Assembly (NCBI GenBank): GCA_973895155.1
Contig: OZ316892.1
Span: 25,916,001-25,980,000 of the forward strand
Direction of reading: 5' to 3'
Origin: Marsupella aquatica
Taxonomy: Eukaryota; Marchantiophyta
DNA length: 64,000 nucleotides
Below the pieces are notes generated by a model, which saw nothing but the letters and a program-made list of their open reading frames with translations, was not told the origin of the DNA and searched no databases. Numbering within the stretch: the stretch's first letter is position 1; each line of letters starts with the position of its first letter. The position numbers and the translations under genes were made by a program. Positions 1-11,683 of the stretch are shown here, piece after piece.

Positions 1-16
1 TGAGTGAAACATTACG

Positions 17-260
17 GAGATAGAGAAACTCATGTACGCAAACTTGGAGCTTCGGTTCGGTCTGTGATACTTTGCATGGGTGTCACAATTCGCCGAAAAT
101 GTTTTCACTCTATCGACAAATGGTTGTTAAATTATAGATATCACATAGATCCAAGTATGAATGTCGTAACTTTGAAAGAAAATAAGATTTTTGTGCACAA
201 GCTTGGAGCTTTGGCTCGGCATAGGATAATTCACAAATGTGTTCTCCCTTCTTTTATTGT
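17..260 (+). repeat. Left inverted-repeat arm (partner 8625-8878)
   Basis: Shared blocks in the same order as the reverse complement of 8625-8878 include GATAGAGAAACTCAT, AAATGGTTGTTAA and GGATAATTCA. The arm contains two copies of the TTGGCTCGG-type subterminal motif about 160 bp apart. Confidence 0.7.
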
Positions 261-440
261 TGTGACATTCAAAACATTAATAAAAATGAATTGCAATAAA
301 AGTATAAAACGGGAGAGAGAGTGCATAACAATTCACGTCGATCCGTGATTTTTAGGTTTTTTGTGGGCAGTTTATTGGAAGGAATTATTTTTGAGTGATA
401 AGCTTTTACTTCTCTCACGTATCATTTTGGTGAAGCCACA

Positions 441-1889
441 ATGGACACTCCTCCTAGTGTAGAATATAGGCTATTGTTGGAAGCGATCACAAAAGTTTTG
501 GATGAGGGGGGTGAACCGGATAGGATGGCTCTCGACGCACTCAGGAATGCACGAAATACTCTTGAGTATGCACAAACTATTGGCAAAGTGACTAGGAAGA
601 GGAAACAAAGAGGGGGGAATGTTGAGGTCAAACATGTTCGATTTAATGTGGTAGTGGCGATATGGAAAGAAGTACTATATCGCTACACTCAACCAAAGCA
701 ATATGAGGCAAATGCATTTGAGATGGACTTTACCATGCACGGTTTGAAAGGATATAAGAAATTTGTGAACGAGATGACCCGTTGTATTCGTCAAAGTGTA
801 AAGAATGAAGATAATTTCACACGAGAGCAGATGGAGACATTTCGAGTTGAATCTGAGAAACCAAGAGGATTTATTGACAATTTGGCAATGAACTTGGAGA
901 TGAATATTTGGGATTTGTTGGTGACCAAATTGAGCTTGGATGATACTACATTGCTTGGAAATCCGGGGATGTATAAGCACAAGAGGGAGTTGTTAGTAAC
1001 TTGGAGTAAAGAGTTGGCAATGGCAAAAGCCGAAAGCAACGTCAAATATATCAATAGGGTAATGCAGTTTGAGGATGTCAGTATCAAAAGTGATCCAAAA
1101 GGAACTCGTCCATCACGTGTAGTTCCAGAGGTTAGGAGTATTCATTTCCTTAAGCCTGAGCAGGTGCAAAATGCAAATTCCATCGGGAAAGGTGTCCAAG
1201 GAGAGGTATATACTTGTCACATATTAGATTATCCACTTATTGTGATGAATGTCACACTAGTCGTAAAACGATTCAAAAAAGGAGATAAGCAAAAGATAAG
1301 AACAGATGCATTACAAGAAATATTTATGGGAGGATTGAATCACAAGAGAATTGTTGGGGCTTTGGCAATGACTATTGATGATCTATCGAGACTTGTCTAT
1401 GATCACTACAATGGAGGTGATTTGGGAAGCTTCATATATAGATGCGGATTCTGGTCAAAGAGCAAAGGGAAATTACAAGGTACCTCCAACATTGATTTCA
1501 AGTTTGTTTATGAAAAGAAACGTTTTTTGGAGAACCGTTTGGGAATTGCCTTGGCATTGCTTGAGACACTACAATATTTGCATGAACAAGGTCGATCCCA
1601 TTGTGATTTTCACTTTGAAAATATTATTCTTTATTTTGACTATCAAAGTGATGTATCCATCAAAGTATATATTGGATTATGTGATTTTAGTTTGTCCAAA
1701 CATAAATCACAAAACAAATTACTAGAGAATCGAATGTGGCCTACAGCTGCAAATAAAGTTGTGGCCTATCAAAAACAATATCCACAATTGGCTCTAGAGC
1801 TTGTTTCGCCCACTCCAGTAAAGTATAGCCAAGCAACTTATATATATGCTTTGGGCAACATTTTTGAGAGTCTATTTTTAGAGAATTGA
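441..1889 (+). pseudogene. Protein-kinase-like cargo gene, C-lobe truncated
   Basis: The open frame is 482 codons with a unique N-terminal region (residues ~1-240) that I do not recognise, followed by a protein kinase fold. Visible motifs are a glycine loop IGKGVQGEVY near residue 247, a candidate ATP-lysine in VVKRF near 275, a catalytic loop SHCDFHFENIIL near 385 (HRD changed to HCD, catalytic Asp and Asn kept) and DFS in place of DFG near 413. The frame stops in the C-lobe. Kinase-like coding (HGPKLEAMVRDMM) continues in another frame near 1943-1980, so the gene has at least one stop and one frameshift. It lies inside the inverted arms of a transposon, just inside the left arm, which suggests captured host sequence or a lineage-specific element gene. 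A functional kinase is possible but the missing C-lobe argues against it. Confidence 0.6.
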
Positions 1890-2254
1890 AATGGTGCGTC
1901 TTTGAAAACACGATGATTGGGTAGAGATTGGAATGCCTTGGAGCATGGTCCTAAATTGGAAGCAATGGTTCGTGATATGATGGTCATAGAGGTGAAGAAA
2001 ATACAGGATTGTGCCTTTTGGAGTTTAAAGATGGTTTAGATATTTCAGGATTGTAGACTATTTGCGCAAAATAGTCCTTATCTTAGAGATTAGAGATTAG
2101 AAACTCGGCCCTCCAATTACCACATGAAGTCATGAACACTTACATGGTCAATATGAAGTGATATGTATTACTTATTTGTTCATATTGTTGTGACCTACCT
2201 TTGGTGAATATTTCAATTTATTCTAAATTTATTTTGACATTTGTAGATCTTGCA

Positions 2255-3960
2255 AACATGGCACGATGGGATTTGAAATCTGATGATGATGAAAGGATTC
2301 AAAAGTGAAATATGATTAGACCTATTATCATGCAAGATGGTTAAGGATCTTACTTTGATCAGTACAACCATGATGTTGATATCTTATCACAAGATCCAAT
2401 AACTGGGTTGGAATATGAGTCTAAACCCAAGGTTTATAGTGATATTGGTACGGACAACAGTAACCCGTTGCAAAATATATCAAACTTGGAGGATGAAAGT
2501 ATTGATCTGGAATGGAATATCACAACAAAAAATGTCAAACCTCCTCATGATGAATGGCCCATCAACCCAAATGAATTGGAGATTTTGATACCCAAAGCAG
2601 AGTTTGGGAAATTTGCAAAAATATTTTTTGATGATGCAGATATGTGGGCAACAAAATCTTGGTCATAGGAAAAATTTACCATGTCAATGGTAACACATCT
2701 AGCTGTTTCCACGTATTGGCAACAAAGATTTTGAGAGTTTGCTCTAAACAAGGCAAACGGGAAAATTGGTTTTGTTTATCCTTCTTTTCTCTAATGTCTG
2801 ATTGCAGAGTTCATTCTAAATTGGAAAGTGGATTACCATTGGGAAAACAATAATGACAAGGTGACTCATTTGGTGCATAAATTAGTGTTTGCAATTGCAG
2901 CAAATAGAAGTAAAAGTACAAGGAAAGATAATTATTCAATTGCTTCTTCCAACAAGGGGTGCAAAAGAAAGTTGAATGATGCGCAAAAGGTCAATATGCA
3001 ACAAAAGGAAAAAGCAATTATAATTTCACAATTCTTTGTAAAGCCTGAGCTAGCAACCACACCAAACAATGTGGAGTCTCCCAATAGCAAAAGACCAAAC
3101 CTTTCAGATGTTGGGAGTAGAACTTCACATGTAATCAACATCGATGCTTTCAATCCGAACAAGGAGAGGTTGAGCATGCAACATGTATGCAAGAGCTTGG
3201 GAGCAGAGGTTGGTGATTTCATTGAGAAGAATCTTTGCACAAAGTATGCAGTTGATCTTTGTGAACCTGGCAGCATTAAAAGGTACAAGATAAAACTACA
3301 AGAAGTTGATTTGCAGATAAAATCTTAGAAAAAAAGGCACATGGAATCGGCGACCAATTTTGAGGTGAAGGAGTACAAGGTTCAATTATTTGACAAGATG
3401 GAAAAAATCAAGAAGCTAATCAATTCAATGACTTGCCCAAAGAGAAGGTCAATCTAATCAAGTGGCAAAATTAGAGAAGAAAAACAAAGTCATCAATGAT
3501 CTTTAGAATGAAATGCATCTCAACAGGTCATGATCATTAAAAAATTGCACGAGGAGATAGACAATTTCAACAATGGTGATTTGGGATGTGGGTCAAACAA
3601 AGGGACATCAGAGGATTTTGTTCAATGCAGATCATTGATCCTACAGGACACAATAACATTTTTCCAAATGTGGATTCTAGTGCAGAAGGTATTGAGAAAT
3701 ATTTTGATAAGTGGAAAAATGATGAAAACTATGGCAACATTTTTTCCTAAAAATGATGGAACATGTACTTGGTGCTTATATCCATTGGACCCCGAATCTT
3801 TTTCCATGTTGGGAACTTGCGATCATATATGGTATCATGCTTGCTTATTTAGATGGTTGAAGAAAATCCAAAAATGTTGATGTCGCACACCATTTCATCA
3901 ACGCGAATATGAGCAACGAAAAATTGTTGAACCAAAGAGATATTTACAAATGACATGAAA
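2255..3960 (+). pseudogene. Decayed gene fragments: charged linker, coiled coil, RING-H2-like C terminus
   Basis: Broken open stretches (2408-2668, 2828-3328, 3530-3880) lie on the same strand as the kinase-like gene. The first holds an acidic segment ending DDADMWATKSWS and continues, past a stop, as EKFTMSMVTHLAVSTYW. The second is Lys/Ser-rich and unrecognised. The last, at ~3760-3940, shows CTWC, then CDHIWYHAC (C-x-H-x3-H-x2-C), then KC, a stop, and CRTPF. This is the order and spacing of a RING-H2 zinc finger with a stop between its last two cysteines. Seen: the motif order. Inferred: the pieces once formed one ubiquitin-ligase-like gene, possibly joined to the kinase upstream. Confidence 0.45.
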
Positions 3961-5637
3961 CAACAAACAGTAATAGGAAATAGAAACTGGTAACAAAAAA
4001 ATGGGCAGAATTTTTTTGAATTTTTTTGAATATTTCTTTTTGAGAAATAAAGTTTTTTTTATTGACAACTTTTTTTTGCTAGCGCCCAAAACTAGCTAAA
4101 AATGTTGTATTCTTAATGTTTTTTGAAAATAAAACTTTTCTTGATGACAGTAACTTTTTGTTGGTAAGAGCATGATCCAAACAAGAAACAAATTTTTGTT
4201 TACCTGTTTCTTGTCTCCGTCGCTATACCCAAACCAAATGTCAACAATGGAGACATAACAAGACATTGAATAAATGACACAAGAGAGTCTAGCAATGACG
4301 CAAATAGCGTCATTCACTCCCATTGAAGAATTTACAATCAATGAGTATAATTTGTCAAATGACAAATTTGACAGGTTGATCCTCAGTGGTCGATTCAATG
4401 AATGAAAAGAATATGTTGCAGCCAACCAGCCAATAATAGACAAGCAAAATATGCAACGATCTATTTATCGTCATCAACAACGTCAAATAGCAGGCGAAAG
4501 TAAAAGCAAAAGCCGTTGACATCAATGACAAAAAAACTAAAACCAGTAGTTGGTAGATTTTGATGTAGTTTTGATCCAATTAGTATTAGAGACTTTTTCT
4601 TATACCAACACCTGCAAACATCTTGGACAATTATTTTTAAGTTATAATTGGTAAAGAAATGTTGCAATGGCATCATATTTCATTTCCCATTCAGTTACCT
4701 CATCTGTCATCGAGGCTAGGATATCGCATTTTGGCTCAGCTCGTGTGGTGTGTTTATGTATGTGTGTGAGATTATCTTTTTAAGATACACTGCTACTCTT
4801 ATGATGTAGTTGAGTAGAATAACGTTGTACCTACAAAGGACAAACCCACACACATTCAGACAATTCAAAGGCTAGACAAAAAATGTCTAACTCACAACTC
4901 TTACAATACTCATCATTTACTCCAAGAGGTTAGGGCGGTATTACAAATTAAGCCTTTATGGTTGTATCCAATGATAACGTACGGTCCTGTGCCTTAATGA
5001 TGTTAACTTTCTCGTTTTTCTCATTCCTATCCGTGATGATTGATAAACGACCATCAACGGGCATAATGAGAAGAATTTAAGAGAGGCAACATCATTAAGG
5101 TGGAAAACCCTACTTTGTTGTGAAATTTGTCGTTTGGTGGGTGCATGGAATACTGATTTCAATGGGAGTGCAAGGGTGTGGATTGACGGCCTTTGAATCG
5201 TTTATGTTTAATGATTCATTTTGCTTGCATAAGACTAATAATTAATGCAGGTTTGGGTCTCTATCTATTTTGAGAATGTAAATAAAGATTAATTATTCAT
5301 ATGAAATACAACAATAAAGAAATTGACACTAAAAAAACACCATTGTTATGAAACTCAATAACTGAAATTCATAAAAAAATGATACATTGCTATTGTCATT
5401 AAGGACAATACAATGGTAACAAAGCATGTTAATATCATAATAAAACAACATCTCAAGGCTTTGAAAGGAAATTCCTAGTGTTGTTGCAATTTTGCTAAAA
5501 AGTTTGATTCTACTCTTCTTTTGCAGCCCATGCGACTAAATCACGATTATGTGTATCTACATTCCTTTGAGCTTGTTGAAATGATGACGTTCTTTAAAAT
5601 CCACCACCAATAGGTCTGTTCAATATATATGCATTCA
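3961..5637. other. AT-rich DNA without a supported gene
   Basis: Only short, stop-broken open stretches are present. I see no recognisable domain. It separates the plus-strand cargo from the minus-strand transposase inside the transposon. Confidence 0.5.
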
Positions 5638-5639
5638 TC

Positions 5640-8373
5640 ACACTAGGCCCTCCATACTCATTGAAGATTGCAACAGCTTGTTGCCATGGTGCATGTGTGT
5701 TGTCCAAAGATTGACCTTGTACATCATTGTGTTGTTGAAAAATAGTCGATCTGCTTCCCTCCAAATGATGCCCTTGTATGCTACTGCGTTATTGAACAAA
5801 GTATGATCTACTTGGGTCGACATTATTGTGGACGTTCAATGATGGATAAGCCCAAGATGAGTTTGGCTGGGAAGGCATTACAAAGTTTGAATACAATGAT
5901 GCATGATCCTCATCTTCAAATTGAGACTCGTCAATTTTACGATACATCTCAAAATCCATTCTATTCTCCCATTCACCTGCATCACTTACGTCTTTATCCG
6001 GTGGAACGTACGCATGAAAAAGTTATTCTCTTTATCTAATGATAATCCTTATAGTGCTTATTGACATCATCAATTGTATCAAAATCTTTAACATCTTCTT
6101 GTCCAAGAGCTGCACGTGTTGCATCATACCCTTCATTGTCGAAGCACTCCATGGATAATGGCCTAACACCATTATTTGTTGCTATTATTTCTTCTCGATC
6201 ATAACTTTTATAAGCCTTTTTTTCACTCTCATGTTTGTGAATACAAACACTAAATTCTTTGCTTGATCATTTGTCAATCTATTTGCAGAATATATAAATC
6301 CATATGAACTTCACTTTTGTTCACACGCGGATGTGCATATTTTTTGGTGACAGATTTTTCCAACCATAACTCTTAAATCTTTATAATCAGCACCATATGA
6401 ATGCCATTGATCACTCTCCTAGATTGACATGACTTGTACTTGATTGGGCTCCTCTCATGGTTATTGTTGTGTTTGGCAATTTTTTTTGCGCCTCAATTGC
6501 TTGCATTTGGATGACATAAATGAGTGCATTGACCTTGCAATCGTGGTTGATTCACTCCTTCACCTAGCTTGTGTTTTGCATATCTGGCAATATATTCATT
6601 GAAATTAACCTTTACACAGTTCTCCATCTCTTGCAACATCTTGGTTCTCATAAAAAAACATATGAGGATTGATACATGTTGCAACTAGCACAAAATCAAT
6701 AGTAAGAGATTCTTTTTGATCCATGTATACTTTTAGTATCATTGGCTTCAAGTACTCTATTACCAATGAACACTCCTTCATGCTTGCCTTGAGATAAGTA
6801 ATCCCCATTTTCAAACTCCAATACAACCACACAGACTGGGGTGAATTACCATCAAATTTGTGTAGCATCTTCACCAACAGAAGAAAAGAAGTTAACTATA
6901 GCCTTTACTTGAGCCCAAAATGCATCTTGTTGTATCCATGCTTTAAGTTTCTTTGCCTTTCCCCTTATCATATGCCCATCTGACTTTGGTCGCACTAGAA
7001 GTCTATTATGATAAGATTCTCATTTATCATCAATGACCATTTGTTATAGAGGTCCTCTTAGCTCCAATGCTCTTTGCGCCATTAGAAAATTGGTTGCAAA
7101 TCTCATTGCATTTGGATTCAATAGTTTTTTATAAGCAGATTTTCTCACAAATATTGCAAAAAGCTTTTGCGATGATAAAACTTCTTTTACTATTCACCTC
7201 AAGCATTTAAAATTCAGTTTGAATGGATTCTGTTCGCTCTCATCTACCATAATTTTCTTATGACCACACATGTCGTCTAGCAAAAAATTAAATACATGGG
7301 CAACACACCAACTCCAAGTGACATGTGGATATTTTTCATTACTATGTCACAACCTATTATGCAATTTACAGGTGCACCATCAGTTACAAATTTGTATGCT
7401 GTGATCCAGACCAATTTTCTTGATATATTTCAGCCACATTTCTCCAAAATGCTTTCTAGCTTTTCAATCAGCTTGCGCTGCATTCCAACTATCCAAGAAA
7501 AAATCTCATTTAGAAGTCAACAACATGACATTCATCAACAGTTCTCTACGGATGTTTTTCCATCCATCTGATGAAAGAGAATATCCAAAATAATTTGCTT
7601 CCTTCATGGTTTTGGTGATGTCTTTTGTGAGATCTTCCTTTGCCTCCTCCAACAACTTCACTCGCAAATTTTGCACAATGGGAAGAGAATACCCATTTAC
7701 AATTCCTTTTGAAGTCTCATGTGTTGCTTCTCAAAAATAAGGATTCCGTGAACCATTGATTGCAATACCACTTGTGTAGAATGCTTTTGCCCAAAGCTTG
7801 TCCCAATATGTTATATTTGGAATTTGATAGACATCCATAATTGGGTTGGAAAGACTTTTTGCCCTAGCCCTAGCAGTCATATTTGACTCCTCCTCCATTT
7901 GAAGATGGTTGTACTCTTGTGTGGATGCTTCTAAATTGGAAGCTCTAATATCTAGCATGCAACCTCTTGCATCCCGCAAGATATGGGTTCCATCCCGCAA
8001 GATATGGGTTCCATCCCTTTGTTTGTAATTGACAGCACGTGGAACTTTGATGACATTGTATATCTTGTTGATTTCATCCAAGTCAACATGACCATACAGT
8101 CCTAGGCATGGTGACGCATTCCTTTTCATGATGTTTCCCATCAAATGTGCCTTTGCTCGTATTGCATAAAAAAATATTATATGTTTTGTAGAACTTGCAT
8201 TTTTGATACATACAGTTGACATCATTACATGTTGGTGGTGTTTCACATAGTTCAAAATATTTCCTCACTACAAAAAATTTTGCACTACGGTCCCGAGAAT
8301 GATTTAGACCATGCCTAGGGGTAGTGGAATGATATCCAGATTCACCGGACTCTTCCTCATCGGAAGACAACAT
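5640..8373 (-). pseudogene. hAT-like transposase (BED / DUF659-type), degenerate
   Basis: Reading the minus strand, an N-terminal Cys/His region (frame-shifted between 8083 and 8255) is followed by DKLWAKAFYTSGIAINGSRN and PYF. This matches the start of the DUF659 transposase core. After a stop come YSLPIVQNLRVKLLEEAKED near 7690, a GYSLSSDGWKNIRRE-like block near 7560 (the first catalytic Asp in this family lies in SDGW), and HVTWSWCVAHVFNFLLDDMC near 7290. Downstream, VATCINPHMFFY near 6660 is the expected later part. At least five stops or frameshifts break it. Known of the family: hAT transposases of this class move DNA by cut and paste. This copy cannot make an intact protein. Confidence 0.7.
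7970..8011. repeat. Two-copy 21-bp tandem duplication inside the transposase remnant
   Basis: Two adjacent exact copies beginning CATCCCGCAAGATATGGG. The duplication keeps the minus-strand frame and repeats seven residues. Confidence 0.9.
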
Positions 8374-8624
8374 TGAGAAGAAAGAAGACTCTATTGTCTA
8401 AAGAATGAGAGCGTCATATCCTATCCAACGCACACTGAATTTAAATAAATTTAACATTGCAAAATAAGTATTTGCTCGATGTGTAGCTATCCATGTCAAA
8501 AGAATATATAACACATGATACTATGCAAGCAAAACAACAAATAAATTAAACAACCACATTTCACAACATTTTTTTGTCCCTGAAATACATGACTATTATT
8601 TTCCTTTTTTAAATTTTTGGTTGT

Positions 8625-8878
8625 AAGAAATATAAAAGAGTATGATACTTTGCTGAATTATCCCAGCCTGAGCCAAAACTCCAAGATTGCACAAACAAAG
8701 TTTCCCGATCTCTCATACTTGCCTACATTCCTACTTTGTCCTAAGTTATAGAATATGTATAACTTAACAACCATTTATCTGTCAAGTGAAAGTATTTTAA
8801 AGGAATCGTGACACACATGTGAAATATCACATACCGAGCCAAGACTCCAAGTATATGCATATGAGTTTCTCTATCCTC
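8625..8878 (-). repeat. Right inverted-repeat arm (partner 17-260)
   Basis: The reverse complement of this segment aligns with the window start. The next outward stretch, to ~9000, holds a further copy of the GCTGAGCCAAGGCACCAAG-type subterminal motif, whose partner would lie upstream of the window. Confidence 0.7.
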
Positions 8879-9194
8879 AAAAATATTTTGCTTCTAAGTA
8901 AAAAAATGACTTTGTCAAGTTGTTAAGGCAATATAATAAACTCTTGTACAAAATATCCCAAGCTGAGACCGGGGCTGAGCCAAGGCACCAAGCCTACGTG
9001 TGCAAGACTTCTTACATATCCCTCCATTTTAGAATAGACATAATGGGAATTATAAAACCATCACAAAAAAGGAAGCATAAGCAACACTAAAACAAATCTA
9101 AACTTTAATTTGAACCAAAACATACCTTTCTACTTTTTCTCCCCATTAGCCAAGCTGCATGAGAGTTGTAGTGTTGCAGAATGATAAAAAAACA

Positions 9195-9530
9195 TCAAGA
9201 GTGTCCCCTTTTATCCCCTTGCCAAAGCCCCTCGGACCCAACCCTTTGAACCCTAACACTCATCGCCACCCAACCCCTAACCCTAATCCCGGCCGCCCGA
9301 CCCTGCCAAACCCCGACCCTTATCCTCGGCCCCGACCACTCCCCGGCCCAGTCCTGTCCCAACTCCCTCCCGGCCCGGAGCCCTCCTCGGTCCTGACCCA
9401 TCCCTAAACCCAACCACTATTCCCTGGCCGGGTGGAGGGTCGGGCCCTGGTTGGGAAAAAGGGATTCGGGAGAGTTTGGGACTGGGCCGGGAGGGTTCGG
9501 GACAAATCGGGACCCAGTCAGGGAATATAC
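9195..9530. other. Strand-asymmetric GC-rich block
   Basis: Positions ~9195-9415 are C-rich (repeated CCCGACC, CCCGGCC and CCCTAACCC words). Positions ~9418-9530 are the mirror image, G-rich (GGGTCGGG, GGGCCGGG, GGGTTCGGG). ATTCCCTG at 9418 and CAGGGAAT at ~9517 form a short inverted pair. The composition is unlike the AT-rich flanks. Plant hAT-family ends often carry GGGTCGGG-type words, so this could be a transposon terminus. The open frames here reflect composition only. Confidence 0.5.
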
Positions 9531-11683
9531 AAGAATATCCGATAACTTCCTCATTTTTGACCCGACAAATGACAAGTTGTCGTGTCCGACAAACGACAAC
9601 GTGTTCGACAGCTCACCTCGGGCGTAGTTCTGTCAGTGAAAGCCCCATCAAAGAACAATCCGTCCCCATTTCCGGTGAATGTTATGAAGATAAGTACTAG
9701 CCCCCAAAATATATTATTTATTCACATTTTTGAAGATTAATAAAATAATTTAAAAATCATCATATTATCATTTTAATAATCATATATAACATACCATACT
9801 CTTTTTTACACAAATCACTCTTTCTATGCACACATATTATAAGAAGGCCATAGAATTCATTTTCTGATATAAATAGAAATTATGACAAAAAATTATTCTC
9901 ATTTGACATACATCATAATCATGATTTTTCTTATCCACATGATGAGCCATGGAGTTAGGCTTCACTCTAGAAACCTACCCAACTCTAGCTTGTAGTTGAC
10001 GAGCCTCTACTATGATTAGATTGCTTGACCCTCTTATGTAGCTCACACTGGAACTCTATGATGCTCTTCAGTTTGCCAATCTGTAGGCTTTGGGTTTTTG
10101 GTTTTTGGGTTTGCAAAATTCTTTTGTTTCATTGCTTCTTGGCCTTTCTTGGCCTTGTGGTTGTCCCCCCTTGATTGGGTCTTTTGCTTGAGGGATCATG
10201 TCTCCTGGTTGGGCGCCCTTTGTTTTTGGCAGTTAAAATATAATATATATCTTTAAACGCAAATTCACTCACCTTTCAAAGGGGCAAAGAATTGGTTGAT
10301 TCCTAGACAGATGTGAAGCTATTGCTCAAACAAAGCAGTGCGACTATCTGCTTGATTCCAATCAATTATGGTAAAGCTATGGCTCAACAAGCACCATGGG
10401 TATCTAACTGTCCTTCGTTGTCGATTTAAAGGTTTAGGGGTTGGCACTCCCATCGACGGGACCAGCTTACGGGGCATGTTTTCTATGCCCGTCCCAATGC
10501 CCATCATATTTTACTCAAAATCAGCTTTGACACACCTTCTAACTTAATCCACAGATGACTACTAGTGGCTCCCATACTTAAAAGCACAAAAAGGGCCAAT
10601 CCTGGAGAAGGCAGGACAAAGGCTCCACACCTGGAGACAAGAACATTAAGGTAGAAGACACCCAATAGGGCGTCTCAAAACTAGTTCAGAAGTAACCCCC
10701 ACCAGAAAAGTAGGTAGAAATATATGTACTACCTAAACTGGCAGTTGATAAGTGTTTATGGATGTACTTTAACATCTTCCTATGGGGGCAGACTGTGATA
10801 GCCATACTTGACTTTTGAGATGCCCGACTAGAGGAAAGAAAACAATGAGAAAACCAAAGAGCCAAAATAACCAGTGAGTCCCAGACTGGCAACGGAACTA
10901 AAAGCCTACTCAACATTGAATTGAAAAACCCTGGTAAACCTGAGGAGTAAACCACATGGGAGGGTCACCAAGAAGAATATCACTAGAAGCCATAAAACCA
11001 ATGACCTCAGCCCTCTGAAGGATAGTGAATGTCTGATCCCTTATAGTGGAACAGACATGATATCCTATGAATTTGTTATGAACTTGATTAAAATGCCTAT
11101 AAACTCTGTTTTAGATGAACATTAATCTTTGTAATTTGTACAAGCTAATCTGACCACAAGTGAAACTCTTCACCTGATCTCCTGCCCCCAACCATGGAAC
11201 CCCAACCCATCTCCTCCCGACCCTGTGCAACTCATGCTTTCTACTTTGACTCTCCTCCCTACTCACCATCTATCTGAGACCCTGATCCCCAAAACAGTCA
11301 TCTTCCATGCTGACCAGCATTTCCCTTGCTGTCAAACTTACTTGTCTCCCCTCCTTAAACTGCCACTAGCCAAGACAAAAATGTGGTTACACAGATTTCA
11401 TCATTTTTTGAATATTTTCCAAAATTGGGGAGCAAAGTCTCATGGTAGAGGAGAAGAATGTGAAAAAGTGATAAATTTTGGACACTCCCCATTTTATATG
11501 GCCAGTGGTGGTTTAAGTGTGCCACTCCTGCCTTCTCTTTCAACTCCCTGTCCATGCAACTTCCACCTGTCCTATTGTGATGCCTAGCCAGGAATCACTC
11601 GGCTAGTTGAAGTGGAAATGGGAAGTGTACCCTAGAAACACCTTAGTATAGTTACAGAAATAAGAAAATATAAACAATTAAGG
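9531..11683. other. Intergenic DNA, no supported gene
   Basis: Only short frames with no recognisable domain. CAACTCATG-n-TTGACTNTCCT near 11229 resembles the sequence near 16388. This could be traces of the ends of the element lying between them, but the match is weak. Confidence 0.4.

Larger units (their letters stand above)
1..9130. mobile_element. Decayed DNA transposon with long inverted ends and a kinase/RING cargo
   Basis: The first ~260 bases match, as a reverse complement, positions ~8625-8878, with short indels and roughly 70 percent identity by eye. Between these arms lie a kinase-like gene and a RING-type fragment on + and a hAT-like transposase remnant on -. Both arms carry spaced copies of a subterminal motif of the form CTTGGAG-n-TTGGCTCGG (near 43, 203, 8660, 8835 and 8960 in the orientations expected). 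The right arm continues outward to about 9000-9130, so the left terminus is outside the window and no target-site duplication can be checked. hAT elements normally have short terminal repeats, so the long arms are unusual. An alternative is two unrelated insertions in opposite orientation. Confidence 0.6.

Noticed and set aside
9159-9413. Pro-rich plus frame and Gly-rich minus frame
   Set aside because: Compositional effect of the GC-rich block.
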